From CAZKJL01 sp964553135 (GTDB lineage: Bacteria > Patescibacteriota > Gracilibacteria > Peribacterales > Peribacteraceae), in assembly GCA_964553135.1 (NCBI GenBank), contig CAZKJL010000001.1, positions 810,492 through 874,491 of the forward strand: DNA of 64,000 nt, written 5' to 3'. Below the pieces are notes generated by a model, which did no database searches, was not told where the DNA came from, and was given only the letters and a program-made list of their open reading frames with translations. Each line of letters opens with the position of its first letter. Positions within the stretch are counted from its first letter, which is position 1. Below are positions 1 through 8,394 of this stretch, one piece after another. The translations under genes were made by a program, and so were the position numbers.

Positions 1-14
1 ATTAGATAAAGCGA

Positions 15-1379
15 TTAAATGACATTGAATGAGCCTCGTACCATGCCCATTGAACACATGAAGGCTAATTGGCCTTTCTGTGGCGCGGTGAACTCAATGA
101 TGTTTTCACCATTTTGAAGTGCTTGTGACACATTCAGAGCAGGAATCGTCATGATGCTTGTGCATCCTGTGGCCCCCGTGCCATCAACCTTCCAACGGAC
201 AGGTACACCTGCTTTGATCGTAAGATTCTGAGGTTCGTAACCATAGCGTGTCACTTTCATTGATATTTCCTGAACGTTGCCATTGATGGTCGGCGCTGTG
301 TCCATCTGGCGATTACCTCCTGCCAGAACAGATGAAAAATTGAATCCTGTGAGTGCAAAACCGCTATTGAGATTGAAGAGGGCAAGCAAGAGGACGAGTG
401 CACCAGAAAAGCGCAGGAGGATGCGTGAGAAACTACCCGTTGCCGTTGAAGAGATAGCGCTAATTCCAAGGAGAGAGGGCAATGTGCCAAGTGCAAAAAC
501 GAACATCATCAGCCCTCCTGTAAGGAAGCTCCCCGATGCAAGTGCCGCAAGCTGCAGGGATTGCGTGAAGCCGCATGGCAAGAAGAAGGTGAAAGCTCCA
601 AGCGTAAAGGGTGCGGCAGGATGATCGCTCTCGGAGAGGTTTGCGATCCATCGAGAGAATTTCTTAGGAGGTCGGATGGGAAAGCTACCCTTAGGAATAA
701 GCCCCAAGATTGAAAGTGCGAGATAGAGCATGATTAGGGCCACAATAATATTCATGTAACCGCTCATCCGTGTAGAAAGCGTGATCGATTGCCCTAGAAC
801 CCCTACAAGGCCACCAAGAATGAAATACGACACAATTCTGCCAATATTGAAGTGCAAGAGGGGCTTGAACTTCTGCCAAGGCGTTTCTGCCTGATGAATT
901 TCGTTGTGCTTAGCAGCAAGCGCAACAAGCAGGCCTCCTGTTACGGCAAGACAGCTGCTAGTACCTGCAACCAGACCGATAATGAAGATCCCGCCCAGCG
1001 AGAGCGCTCCCGATGTGGATGGGGCGAGCGATACGATGTCGAAGGCCTGGAGGATTTTATATAGTGCAAAGATAACAAGCAGCGATACGCCAATCTCCAG
1101 CCACTTCCGCTTATCAGGTGAGATATTGGAAACTGAAGGGGCATCATCATCAATGACGCTGTAGCCCGCTTTTTCAATGACGGATGTGATGCGTTCTGCG
1201 CTTGGCAGCTGGTCGGCTTCAGCAGTAATACGTGCGGTGCCGCTCTTGTGATCGACATCAACATGCTTGATGCCAGGAATAGCTTTGAGCTTTCTTTCAA
1301 GGAGCAGCTCGCAGCTCGCACACGTCATTCCACTGATGCAGACGGTTGCATAGCGTTCGTGTGAAGGTATTTGAGACAT
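15..1379 (-). CDS. HMA / SafE-like membrane / cupredoxin-like copper protein
   Basis: Probable copper export or detoxification membrane protein of 454 aa. Residues about 10-80 form a heavy-metal-associated (HMA) domain with the metal-binding motif GMTCASC (C20, C23). Residues about 95-340 are a multi-helix membrane region of the DsbD/SafE (sulfite-exporter-like) type. The last ~90 residues form a cupredoxin-like fold starting near EISMKVTRYGYEP, with Cys/Met candidates for metal ligands (CTSIM, FMCSMGM). This three-part architecture is known from bacterial copper-handling proteins; the exact substrate is inferred. A TATATT box lies 16 nt before the ATG. The His/Met-rich gene 71 nt upstream on the same strand probably shares the function. 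The stop is at the extreme left of the window, so the gene is complete. Confidence 0.85.
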   Translation of the reverse strand: MSQIPSHERYATVCISGMTCASCELLLERKLKAIPGIKHVDVDHKSGTARITAEADQLPSAERITSVIEKAGYSVIDDDAPSVSNISPDKRKWLEIGVSLLVIFALYKILQAFDIVSLAPSTSGALSLGGIFIIGLVAGTSSCLAVTGGLLVALAAKHNEIHQAETPWQKFKPLLHFNIGRIVSYFILGGLVGVLGQSITLSTRMSGYMNIIVALIMLYLALSILGLIPKGSFPIRPPKKFSRWIANLSESDHPAAPFTLGAFTFFLPCGFTQSLQLAALASGSFLTGGLMMFVFALGTLPSLLGISAISSTATGSFSRILLRFSGALVLLLALFNLNSGFALTGFNFSSVLAGGNRQMDTAPTINGNVQEISMKVTRYGYEPQNLTIKAGVPVRWKVDGTGATGCTSIMTIPALNVSQALQNGENIIEFTAPQKGQLAFMCSMGMVRGSFNVI

Positions 1380-1450
1380 AAAGCGAGGAAAGTAAAAATA
1401 TAAACGAATGAACCAGACACAAGCTGGCTACTTCAAAATAATATTCTCAC

Positions 1451-1906
1451 TTATTCTCGCAGTACGATTGTTCGTGTAATAGATGTCTGAAGCTTAGGAC
1501 CAGCGCGGGGCTTCAGCGCCACAGTATTAGGTTCTGGTAGCTCTAGTGAAAAGTGGATGGGTCGTACTGCAAACTTGAGAAGATCTTTCTGTGAAGAGTG
1601 AGTTGCTATTGCAGTGGATGGCGAGTGTTCTGAAAGGCAATGACCATCATTGCAGGGCATGCCCTCTCCTCCCATATCAGCAGCATGATGTTTCGGGCGA
1701 ATAACCGCCACGCATCCATCGCAATGCAATGGAGACATGGCGTTTGCAGGAGTCATTACCATTTCTGTGACCTGTTCCATTTCTTGCATGTCATGATCCA
1801 TGGGCATGGCTTCTTCGCCATATGCCATGGCCATAGGCATGAAACAAAAGTTGCTTAACAATATTTGTGAGGCAACTACAACCGCTGGAATAATCTTCAT
1901 TCTCAT
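1451..1906 (-). CDS. Secreted His/Met/Cys-rich protein, probable copper binder
   Basis: A 151-aa protein with an N-terminal signal peptide (about residues 1-28, ending AMAYG) followed by a segment dense in His, Met, Asp and Cys (MPMDHDMQEMEQ, HCDGC, PKHHAADMGG, CNDGHC). No named family is recognised. The composition and the HMA/cupredoxin gene just downstream on the same strand suggest extracytoplasmic copper binding; this is inference. MKII at position 3 is an alternative start. A promoter of the form TTGTGA-17-TATATT lies 8 nt upstream of the ATG, so the transcript would be nearly leaderless. Confidence 0.7.
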   Translation of the reverse strand: MRMKIIPAVVVASQILLSNFCFMPMAMAYGEEAMPMDHDMQEMEQVTEMVMTPANAMSPLHCDGCVAVIRPKHHAADMGGEGMPCNDGHCLSEHSPSTAIATHSSQKDLLKFAVRPIHFSLELPEPNTVALKPRAGPKLQTSITRTIVLRE

Positions 1907-1914
1907 CTGAGCGA

Positions 1915-1943
1915 AATATACGCCCTTTGCTATCAGATCACAA
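1915..1943 (-). promoter_or_regulatory. Promoter of the copper gene pair
   Basis: Read on the minus strand: -35 TTGTGA (1943-1938), a 17-nt spacer and -10 TATATT (1920-1915), ending 8 nt before the ATG at 1906. Transcription would begin almost at the start codon. Confidence 0.55.
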
Positions 1944-1996
1944 TAATCACTCTTGCAAGTAGAAGCTTATCAATAAGCCACGTCTGCATTGATAGT

Positions 1997-2914
1997 TCAT
2001 TGGACACGAATTGGCTGCATCATCACAGCATGGTTTTTCAGCCTATCCAGGTTATGAAAGTACCTCTGTGTAGTGGCAGGATTGGAGTGGCGCGCAAAAT
2101 CCTGTGCGGCAATCAGGGTCGCTCCCCCGTTAATGAGGTGAGTAATGGAAGAATGTCTCAGCGAGTGTGTACTTACATGTGGATGATCAATACCAAGTCC
2201 TTTTAGTCTAATTTTCACCATATGCTGGATACTGCGCCTCGCAATCCGCTCCTTTGCCCGATGAGTCGTACCTACGAACAAAGGATCTGTCTCTTGAAGT
2301 GTGCCACGTGTCTCCAAGTAGGATTTGATAGCCGCATCCACATCATCACGTATGCGAGTATCGATGTTCTTTCCTCCCTTTCCTCGCACTTTCAACACCA
2401 AACACCCGTCTGTTTGTACCAAATCCCCAACGTTCGCTAGCGTGATCTCGCAGACCCGAAGACCATTGATAAGCAGCAAAGCGATAATTGCCTTATCTCT
2501 TTTGCCTCTAGTTGTTTCAGATTCAATAGAACCAATCAGTTGATTACATTCAGCCAGACTCAGAATTTCCCTAGTTGTTTCATTACTGACCTTTGGGAGT
2601 TTTAAGCCAGAGGCAGGATTAATTGGTATGACACCCTGCTCATAAAGAAAATAGAAAAGTCTTCGTAAAACTGTGAGCTTCTTTGCGATAGTTGCAGGCT
2701 TTAAGTTCCTGTCTTCTAGGCCTTCTTTATAGGCAATAAGATCGTGCAATGTAACCTCCACTGCTCTCTTCTCAACATTTCGATAGAAAAGCTCTATTTC
2801 GGCTTTATAATCACGTTTTGTATTGAAGCATGACTGGTTACGGATAAAAGAAAGAATATGATCTGATGCAGGTTCCATTATTGCTGCCGTTGCTTCTATA
2901 GGTACTAATTGCAT
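1997..2914 (-). CDS. Xer-like tyrosine recombinase / integrase
   Basis: A 305-aa site-specific tyrosine recombinase. The N-terminal SAM-like core-binding domain covers about 18-105 and the catalytic domain about 115-300. All catalytic residues are visible: R153 (NGLRVCE), Lys near 179-182 (RGKGGK), H250-x-x-R253 (HSLRH), H276 (ARHSNPATT) and the nucleophile Y285 (QRYFH). The length matches XerC/XerD (~298 aa) and single-recombinase XerS/XerH types rather than long phage integrases. TAGGCT lies 6 nt before the ATG, a likely -10 of a leaderless transcript. The gene is divergent from an excisionase-like gene, and a dif-like 28-bp site starts about 300 bp from its start codon. It may act on the sites at 3217 and 8395, either as element integrase or as chromosome-dimer recombinase. 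Confidence 0.9.
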   Translation of the reverse strand: MQLVPIEATAAIMEPASDHILSFIRNQSCFNTKRDYKAEIELFYRNVEKRAVEVTLHDLIAYKEGLEDRNLKPATIAKKLTVLRRLFYFLYEQGVIPINPASGLKLPKVSNETTREILSLAECNQLIGSIESETTRGKRDKAIIALLLINGLRVCEITLANVGDLVQTDGCLVLKVRGKGGKNIDTRIRDDVDAAIKSYLETRGTLQETDPLFVGTTHRAKERIARRSIQHMVKIRLKGLGIDHPHVSTHSLRHSSITHLINGGATLIAAQDFARHSNPATTQRYFHNLDRLKNHAVMMQPIRVQ

Positions 2915-2919
2915 GCTTG

Positions 2920-2941
2920 AAGCCTATCACATAGTAGGCTT
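2920..2941. promoter_or_regulatory. Inverted repeat between recombinase and excisionase-like genes
   Basis: Perfect 7-bp arms AAGCCTA/TAGGCTT separated by 8 nt, in the 63-bp divergent intergenic region. It overlaps the putative -10 (TAGGCT) of the recombinase gene, so a protein bound here could repress the recombinase. The neighbouring HTH protein is the obvious candidate; this is inference. Confidence 0.4.
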
Positions 2942-2977
2942 TAAGCCAACTATTATTCAAAGACTTATGGAAGCAAA

Positions 2978-3214
2978 ATGGTAGGCATGAAGCAAACGAA
3001 GCAAAAAGCGATGGGAAGAACTGATGTAGCCGAATATCTAGGTGTTTCGCGTCAGTACGTTGATAAAATTGTGAAAGAGGCGAAGCTGCCCTTTCAGGAA
3101 ACTTCTGCTGGGATCATCTTTATGGAAAGTGATGTATTGGCATACAAAAATGAGCGTATGAAGAAAGCTAAAAGTGATACCCGCATTCGTCTGAAGAAGA
3201 CTAAAAACAAGTAA
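2978..3214 (+). CDS. Excisionase-like / MerR-type HTH DNA-binding protein
   Basis: A 78-aa protein with a helix-turn-helix of the MerR/excisionase type at about residues 12-50 (GRTDVAEYLGVSRQYVDKIV), followed by a wing-like segment (AGIIFMESDVLAYKNE) and a basic C-terminal tail. Divergent from the tyrosine recombinase, the classic int/xis arrangement. Met at residue 4 is an alternative start (at 2987). Expected to bend DNA at recombination sites or to repress the recombinase promoter. The 28-bp dif-like site begins two nucleotides after its stop codon. Confidence 0.7.
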   Translation: MVGMKQTKQKAMGRTDVAEYLGVSRQYVDKIVKEAKLPFQETSAGIIFMESDVLAYKNERMKKAKSDTRIRLKKTKNK

Positions 3215-3216
3215 CC

Positions 3217-3244
3217 ATTTCGCAGTATTCGCATTCTGTGCAAT
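3217..3244 (+). repeat. dif-like recombination site, copy 1
   Basis: 28-bp site: left arm ATTTCGCAGTA, 6-bp centre TTCGCA, right arm TTCTGTGCAAT. The arms are imperfect inverted repeats (8 of 11), as in tyrosine-recombinase core sites. The right arm matches the XerD-type arm of E. coli dif (TTATGTTAAAT) at 8 of 11 positions, and the left arm shares the CGCA core of the XerC arm. Directly repeated at 8395-8422, with the STAND gene between. The base immediately upstream extends the match. Confidence 0.6.
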
Positions 3245-3253
3245 GGCGCATTT

Positions 3254-6200
3254 CTATCGGAAAATGCTTTCGATTTGCAGTGCAAGTCGCATTGCCCTGT
3301 CCCATCCCACTGCAAGATAGGCATTAAGAATGGAGAGGAAGTCTTTCCGTAGCTGGCTACCTTCTTTCAGAGATGCTTTATGTTCAGCCAGTATACGTTC
3401 TAGTACTTCTATTGTGTGATCAGCGGCCAACTGCTCATTGGTGAGACCAACTGCACTATTCGCCTCCGTGACCTTCGCCAGCCAGTGCAATGTTCGCTCC
3501 ACATCAAGATCAACCAAACCTTCTAGACCTTTGATGATATCGAAAGCAATAGAAGGGTGTTTTGCTTGGAGGATTGAATCAAGCAGCGGCTCGGCTATTT
3601 TCCACCAATCCTCAAGCATAACCTTTTTCTTATCTGCACTGGTTTGCTGATATCTTTTTACAAAGTCATCGGCTGCTGAGTGGAAGTGACGTGATGCATG
3701 GTGAACGAGGTTGGCGAGTTGTCGCACCCAAGGCGGCAATTCCTTTGGTCTTTTCTCTGGTGGCATCGCATTGATCTCCTCCTGTGAAGTGGTGAGGATG
3801 CGGTGACTTTGATTAATGAGTTCAATCAAAAATGCGAGTGCTCTTTTTTTCTGATCCTCATCAGAAGTCGTGCCTGCATTTCGGGGCATTATGAGTTCTA
3901 AGGCGGTGTATTCCGCGCCTTCGAGTTCATCGATGTGCTCAGGTAGTTCTTTTATATCTTCCTGAAGAAGTGCATGACACCATTCCTGTTCTTTCCTAAA
4001 CCATAAGATTCCCAGCCAATCACCAACCATTTGGCGTAAATCATCTTTTTTCAGAGAAGATGCTTCATGCCGCAATTTGCGAATCAATGCTGCTGCACGG
4101 GTTTCATCGCTTTTCCAAAGCGGCCAGAACCATCCATTTTGCAGTGTCCCTCGCAGCACTCCTGGAGAACCATTGTTTGTGGGTATCTCCGAAATCCATC
4201 TTTCAAGGGTATCCCAAATAAATTCAGGCCATTTCTCAAAAAATCTCCATATCAATCTTCCTAGGTAAAAGCGCACACGAGGATCTACATCCTTGCTTAA
4301 TGCCTGTAATAGAGTGCGATCATGGGCTTCTATGAGGGGTTTTCTCTGAATGAGGGAGACAATGCCTTCAGTTGCATGGGTTCTCTCATCGGCACTGAAC
4401 ACATCTCCCTCAAAATGCGCGATGCTCTCAGGATCGGCTCGCGTTGGTTCTGATAAGACAGCTTCGAAGTGCTGATAGAATTCCTTTTGCACTTCTGGCT
4501 CCAAATTGACCTTGCTGCTCGCAATATCTGCTTTGCCATTCGTTACTCGTACCCTCAATGTCGCTGCCAGTCTTGGATTTATAGCGTCCCCTGCAGCATC
4601 AATATCTTTGGAGAGCGTGGAGATTTTTGTCAGTAACTCACCTATATTTTCATTTGTAATTTCTTGTGAAGAAAGATCTCTTAAAAATCTCGAAGCATCA
4701 AGAAGAGACTGGCTGGGTGTATTCGTTACATCAATACCTTGATGTGCAAACATCTCTTCCTCTGTAGCCATAGAAACGTCGCTCGTTATTTGTGATCTGC
4801 TTGGCTTAGCAGCAAGCTTTTTTTCCTCCAATCCGCTTGCCTGAAGAAAATCGATTGCAGCCTGGTTGCGGAGATTTGCTGGAATGGCGAACAAGAGACG
4901 TGCTTTCTTTTCCTTGATGTGCCTTTCTAGAAACTCCTTATCATCTGTGTGCGGGAAATAACTTTCGTTGATACCCAGAACGAGAGACTGCAATTCAGAG
5001 AGCCACGGGTCACCAAGTACTGATGAAAAAGCGGCAATGCAATGTCTCGCTTCGAGTTCCGTCTCGCTTTCCAAGAGAAGCGCTGGATTCAACAGTAGTC
5101 CTGACATTTTGGCAGCAAAGAAATCAGGGCTTTCCGATGCTGCAGAAAGAAGCCTTCGCCAAAGAGCCGCACATGAATTTTCCTGGACAAGAGCTACTTT
5201 TATTGCTGCCCACGTTTGTTCTGCATCTTCCCGAAGCGGAAGCTTTGTGGCTAAAAAATTCTCCCAGTCCTGAAGCATCCTTTCCTCTTCATCAGGGAAA
5301 CTCCCATCATCCCAGATGTAGCAATTATCAAGCAGGAATTTCGGTACATCTTTCTCCCATTGGAGAGTGGTTACTTCTGGTGTTTCGCCCCATCGTTCTT
5401 TCCTCTCGTAGCGACTAGCTATCACTGTTGCCAATGCACGAGTGCCTTCAGATGGTGCCGCTTCTAAAAACTCAGGGAACTTCTCTGAAAGACAGTGTGC
5501 AATGCCATCGAAGTCCTGGCGTTTATTGCTCACGATAGAGAGAATTTGTCCTCCCATCGGTTGGCTAGGGCTGTCGTCGGTTTCGGTATGTGCAAATATC
5601 TTCTTGTAGAACTCTTTTACGAAGGCTGGGCGAATCTTCCAAATATTCTCGATATAAAAAGAGACTTCAAATCCTGCCTGGTAGCCGACCTCTTTCATTT
5701 TTGCGGTGTCTGTAGCACGGCTGATCGCTTCTAAAGAGCCTTCAATATCTGACTCGATGGTCTTACAGATCCACTTCAATGGAGTGGTGGAGGCAGCGCT
5801 GTTGTAGCCCTGTGCGGAATAGAAATTAAATAAGGCAATTGCCGCTTTGTTCAGGAGGTCTTTCCCTGATTTTGAGAGCTTTTCAATATGCTCGGCTGCC
5901 GCATGGAGAATGCGTCTGCCTAAGTGTATGAGATTTTTATTGTCTATCCCGATGAGGTGATTGGCGAACTCAAGCCACCATTCTCCTGAGCCTGAAGAGA
6001 AAAGCCGTACAGCGGAGGAGAATTCAAATGCAGAAATAACTCCTTGTATGGGTACTGGATCGGAGTTCTCACCCTTCACTAGAAGAGGCTCTAAATCAGC
6101 AATACTTCGGGCTTCTTCTGCGATAATGAGGTATGCAGGAATTCTTTGGATATGAGGTACCTCTGCAGTTTGAAGAAGATTCAATGTGTCCCAGAATTCA

Positions 6201-8152
6201 GCTCTCGCTTTTGCCCAAAGATGCCGATGGAAAAGCACAAGGCTAGGTCTCAGGAATAAGCCCCATGTATCGTCTCCAGCAAGTTCAGCTGTAAGGGAGC
6301 GTTTTCGCTTACGTACAAACAATAGCTCTGCGGCGTAATCAAAAAGAAGATGGTGCTGGAACTCTATAAGATCATCGGACGGGAGATAGCCAGCAGGAGC
6401 AGGAGGATGACGAAGGATCTCCGTACTCAGCAAAGTCCGTCGTACCTCGCCCGCCTGTTCTCCAATGGGAATCTGCAGCTTTCTCTCTGTTACCATTCGC
6501 TCAACAACCTCCGTGAGTGCCTTTTCAAGCTCCACTGCCTGAGCAGGATCAAGCCGAATACGATGGTCCCAGAAGCTTTCAAAAAGCTCTGCCTGGGTGG
6601 ATATTGCAGATAGCTCGGTTGCTGTAACGCCGTCATTGATCAGCTTGCAGAGAAGATCGAGACTGAAGAGGTTCTTTACTATGGGCTTCAATGTCGGTGT
6701 GCTGTCGAGCACTCCTTTGATTTCTGGCAATTGCGTTACTGCTTGCTGAAATTCTGTATCGCTAAGTTCGGGGATACAGATGTGGTTCACATTGGGGAAC
6801 ATTGGATGCGCGAAGGCTGATGGCATGTCCTGATGCCGTGGAAAGGCATCTCTAAATGAAGTGGAATACCTAAGATCGAAGGAGCGCATTGAGGCAATAA
6901 CATGAATTCCCGCATCCGTTGCGAGAGTCATCAATTGTTTATAGGCATTCTGTGATGCCGTGTCGCGCAGGGCATCCAGGCCATCAATGATCAAATAAGC
7001 GTCACCTCCAAGCTCTGAGAATAATTCCTGCCAAGTGTTTTGCAGCTGCAAGACAGATGCGATCTCTTGTGCTGAAGAATGTTGGAGTGAATCTGCTGGC
7101 CAATAGAGCACTCTTTTTCCACAGTCTTTCAGCTTCTTTGCGAGTGCTAACATGCAACCCGTTTTGCCGCATCCTGCACCACCAATCACAAGAAATGATG
7201 CACGTTGAGCCAGCAAGTACATGGCTTCACTAACTTCTCTCTCAATTAATACTTTCTTCCCTGCCACTGCGATCTCCATTCTCCCTTGCACTTCTTGAGT
7301 ATGAGTCTCTGTATCGGTAAGCGCAGAAAGACGCTGTAAATCCTCTCGATAATCAACTGTTCCTTGCAATTGGATGCCACTCGTAAGCAGCTCTTGCCTG
7401 AGCGCATCCACGCTTGCTGATCCGCGCTTGGCAATGAGGTCACCCATAAACCGTATGAGGGTGTTGATCATTTGCTGTGCTTGACCTGGATCTTTTAGTA
7501 AGCCATGTCGGGCAGCATCGATAGTCCACGTATGATCGGGTTCGCCTGGGTCGAACTGCAGGCGCACAAGAAAGAGTGAGCGAAGAATAGCTTCCTTCTG
7601 TGCTGATATCCCTTTATGAGCATCAAGAGCTTCGAGTGCATCAAAGAGCGTATCGATCTTGGCAATTATTTTGTGTTCTTCGGCATTGCTAGCCGCTGAC
7701 GCGAGGGGTTCACCATCCGCAATGCCTCTATATCTCTCCAAAATGCCTCGCAAAGTATCTAGCGCCCCATTCTGAGCGCCATACATCGCTACAAAATGTC
7801 TCTTTGCCTCAGGGCGATGAGGGCGTGAAAGCTCGGCATGACAGTCCGTAATAACAGATGCCCAGTCACTTGCAGGACTATCTGAAAGGCTCAAAGAGCG
7901 CTTACATTGAAAATACAGAGTGGCATCAGACGAGAGATCAATGCGAAGATCATCAACTGGATCTGCAGTTTCACACGATATTCTTTCAGGAATGGATTGA
8001 GCTGGCAGGGCATACAACTGCTCTATTGGAGTCCTTAGAAGAATCCGCATCGCCCACCAAGCTGCAGCCTGAGCTTGAAAGCGCTGGCCAGCACCCATTG
8101 CCGCGCCTCCTGCGGTGTTCTTCCTGCCTGGATTTTTTCTGGGTGTAGGCAC
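3254..8152 (-). CDS. Avs/NLR-like STAND NTPase with N-terminal PD-(D/E)xK nuclease
   Basis: A 1,632-aa protein, probably an anti-phage defence sensor/effector. Residues 20-130 look like a restriction-type (Mrr/Cap4-DUF4297-like) nuclease: conserved GAGQRFQAQAAAWW helix, acidic residues at 61-72, then YFQCK with the QxK signature at Q82/K84. A P-loop STAND/AAA NTPase follows, with Walker A GGAGCGKT (324-331), Walker B LIIDGLD (387-393) and a sensor-like SMR (423). Near residue 625, EFQHHLLFDYAAELLF matches the winged-helix end seen in STAND proteins. The remaining ~1,000 residues are a helical solenoid, the usual position of the ligand sensor. In known Avs proteins this part binds a phage protein and nucleotide-driven oligomerisation unleashes the nuclease. 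Start is GTG; TTGAGT-17-TAATCT ends 6 nt before it, so it has its own promoter and a leaderless transcript. The gene lies in a module bounded by dif-like repeats. Confidence 0.85.
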   Translation of the reverse strand: MPTPRKNPGRKNTAGGAAMGAGQRFQAQAAAWWAMRILLRTPIEQLYALPAQSIPERISCETADPVDDLRIDLSSDATLYFQCKRSLSLSDSPASDWASVITDCHAELSRPHRPEAKRHFVAMYGAQNGALDTLRGILERYRGIADGEPLASAASNAEEHKIIAKIDTLFDALEALDAHKGISAQKEAILRSLFLVRLQFDPGEPDHTWTIDAARHGLLKDPGQAQQMINTLIRFMGDLIAKRGSASVDALRQELLTSGIQLQGTVDYREDLQRLSALTDTETHTQEVQGRMEIAVAGKKVLIEREVSEAMYLLAQRASFLVIGGAGCGKTGCMLALAKKLKDCGKRVLYWPADSLQHSSAQEIASVLQLQNTWQELFSELGGDAYLIIDGLDALRDTASQNAYKQLMTLATDAGIHVIASMRSFDLRYSTSFRDAFPRHQDMPSAFAHPMFPNVNHICIPELSDTEFQQAVTQLPEIKGVLDSTPTLKPIVKNLFSLDLLCKLINDGVTATELSAISTQAELFESFWDHRIRLDPAQAVELEKALTEVVERMVTERKLQIPIGEQAGEVRRTLLSTEILRHPPAPAGYLPSDDLIEFQHHLLFDYAAELLFVRKRKRSLTAELAGDDTWGLFLRPSLVLFHRHLWAKARAEFWDTLNLLQTAEVPHIQRIPAYLIIAEEARSIADLEPLLVKGENSDPVPIQGVISAFEFSSAVRLFSSGSGEWWLEFANHLIGIDNKNLIHLGRRILHAAAEHIEKLSKSGKDLLNKAAIALFNFYSAQGYNSAASTTPLKWICKTIESDIEGSLEAISRATDTAKMKEVGYQAGFEVSFYIENIWKIRPAFVKEFYKKIFAHTETDDSPSQPMGGQILSIVSNKRQDFDGIAHCLSEKFPEFLEAAPSEGTRALATVIASRYERKERWGETPEVTTLQWEKDVPKFLLDNCYIWDDGSFPDEEERMLQDWENFLATKLPLREDAEQTWAAIKVALVQENSCAALWRRLLSAASESPDFFAAKMSGLLLNPALLLESETELEARHCIAAFSSVLGDPWLSELQSLVLGINESYFPHTDDKEFLERHIKEKKARLLFAIPANLRNQAAIDFLQASGLEEKKLAAKPSRSQITSDVSMATEEEMFAHQGIDVTNTPSQSLLDASRFLRDLSSQEITNENIGELLTKISTLSKDIDAAGDAINPRLAATLRVRVTNGKADIASSKVNLEPEVQKEFYQHFEAVLSEPTRADPESIAHFEGDVFSADERTHATEGIVSLIQRKPLIEAHDRTLLQALSKDVDPRVRFYLGRLIWRFFEKWPEFIWDTLERWISEIPTNNGSPGVLRGTLQNGWFWPLWKSDETRAAALIRKLRHEASSLKKDDLRQMVGDWLGILWFRKEQEWCHALLQEDIKELPEHIDELEGAEYTALELIMPRNAGTTSDEDQKKRALAFLIELINQSHRILTTSQEEINAMPPEKRPKELPPWVRQLANLVHHASRHFHSAADDFVKRYQQTSADKKKVMLEDWWKIAEPLLDSILQAKHPSIAFDIIKGLEGLVDLDVERTLHWLAKVTEANSAVGLTNEQLAADHTIEVLERILAEHKASLKEGSQLRKDFLSILNAYLAVGWDRAMRLALQIESIFR

Positions 8153-8158
8153 CTTGCA

Positions 8159-8187
8159 AGATTACATTCTTCTGTTCCGTTACTCAA
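8159..8187 (-). promoter_or_regulatory. Promoter of the STAND nuclease gene
   Basis: On the minus strand: -35 TTGAGT (8187-8182), 17-nt spacer, -10 TAATCT (8164-8159), then 6 nt to the GTG start. It fixes GTG at 8152 as the start and separates the gene from the small ORF upstream. Confidence 0.6.
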
Positions 8188-8221
8188 TTAAGTAAAACCG
8201 ACGGTGTGCAGTTCTGCGTGG

Positions 8222-8353
8222 CTATTTGTTTGTTTCCTTGTCCTTTTGAATCTTCATCTTTTCTCGTTCTTCAAGCTGCAACCTTCGCTGGATATTCGCC
8301 AGTATCTGAAAAAACTCGATACCAGCTTTTAGCTGCTCAGGGGTAAGTGTCAT
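8222..8353 (-). CDS. Small helical ORF (43 aa) inside the STAND module
   Basis: Reading the minus strand from ATG at 8353 gives a 43-codon ORF with TAG at 8222-8224: it begins MTLTPEQLKAGIEFFQ and ends in a Lys/Glu-rich helical tail (EEREKMKIQKDKETNK). No family is recognised. It lies between the STAND gene's promoter and the second dif-like site, in the same orientation as the STAND gene. It could be a regulator or partner of the STAND protein, or a chance ORF. Charged helical composition and codon use resemble a real small protein; no strong Shine-Dalgarno or TANNNT box is seen. Confidence 0.4.
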   Translation of the reverse strand: MTLTPEQLKAGIEFFQILANIQRRLQLEEREKMKIQKDKETNK

Positions 8354-8394
8354 AGAAAGAGGTAGGTAATGGTCTACACAACGTGGCTGCTTTC

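Noticed and set aside
1965..1994. Small nested palindromes (GCTTAT-CA-ATAAGC; TATCAAT/ATTGATA) just after the recombinase stop
   Set aside because: Could be a weak terminator or att-type site, but the arms are short, AT-rich and without a T-run or a second copy.
3489..3500. GTGCAAT inside the STAND gene as another right arm of a dif-like site
   Set aside because: Only the last 7 bases match and there is no left arm at the correct distance.
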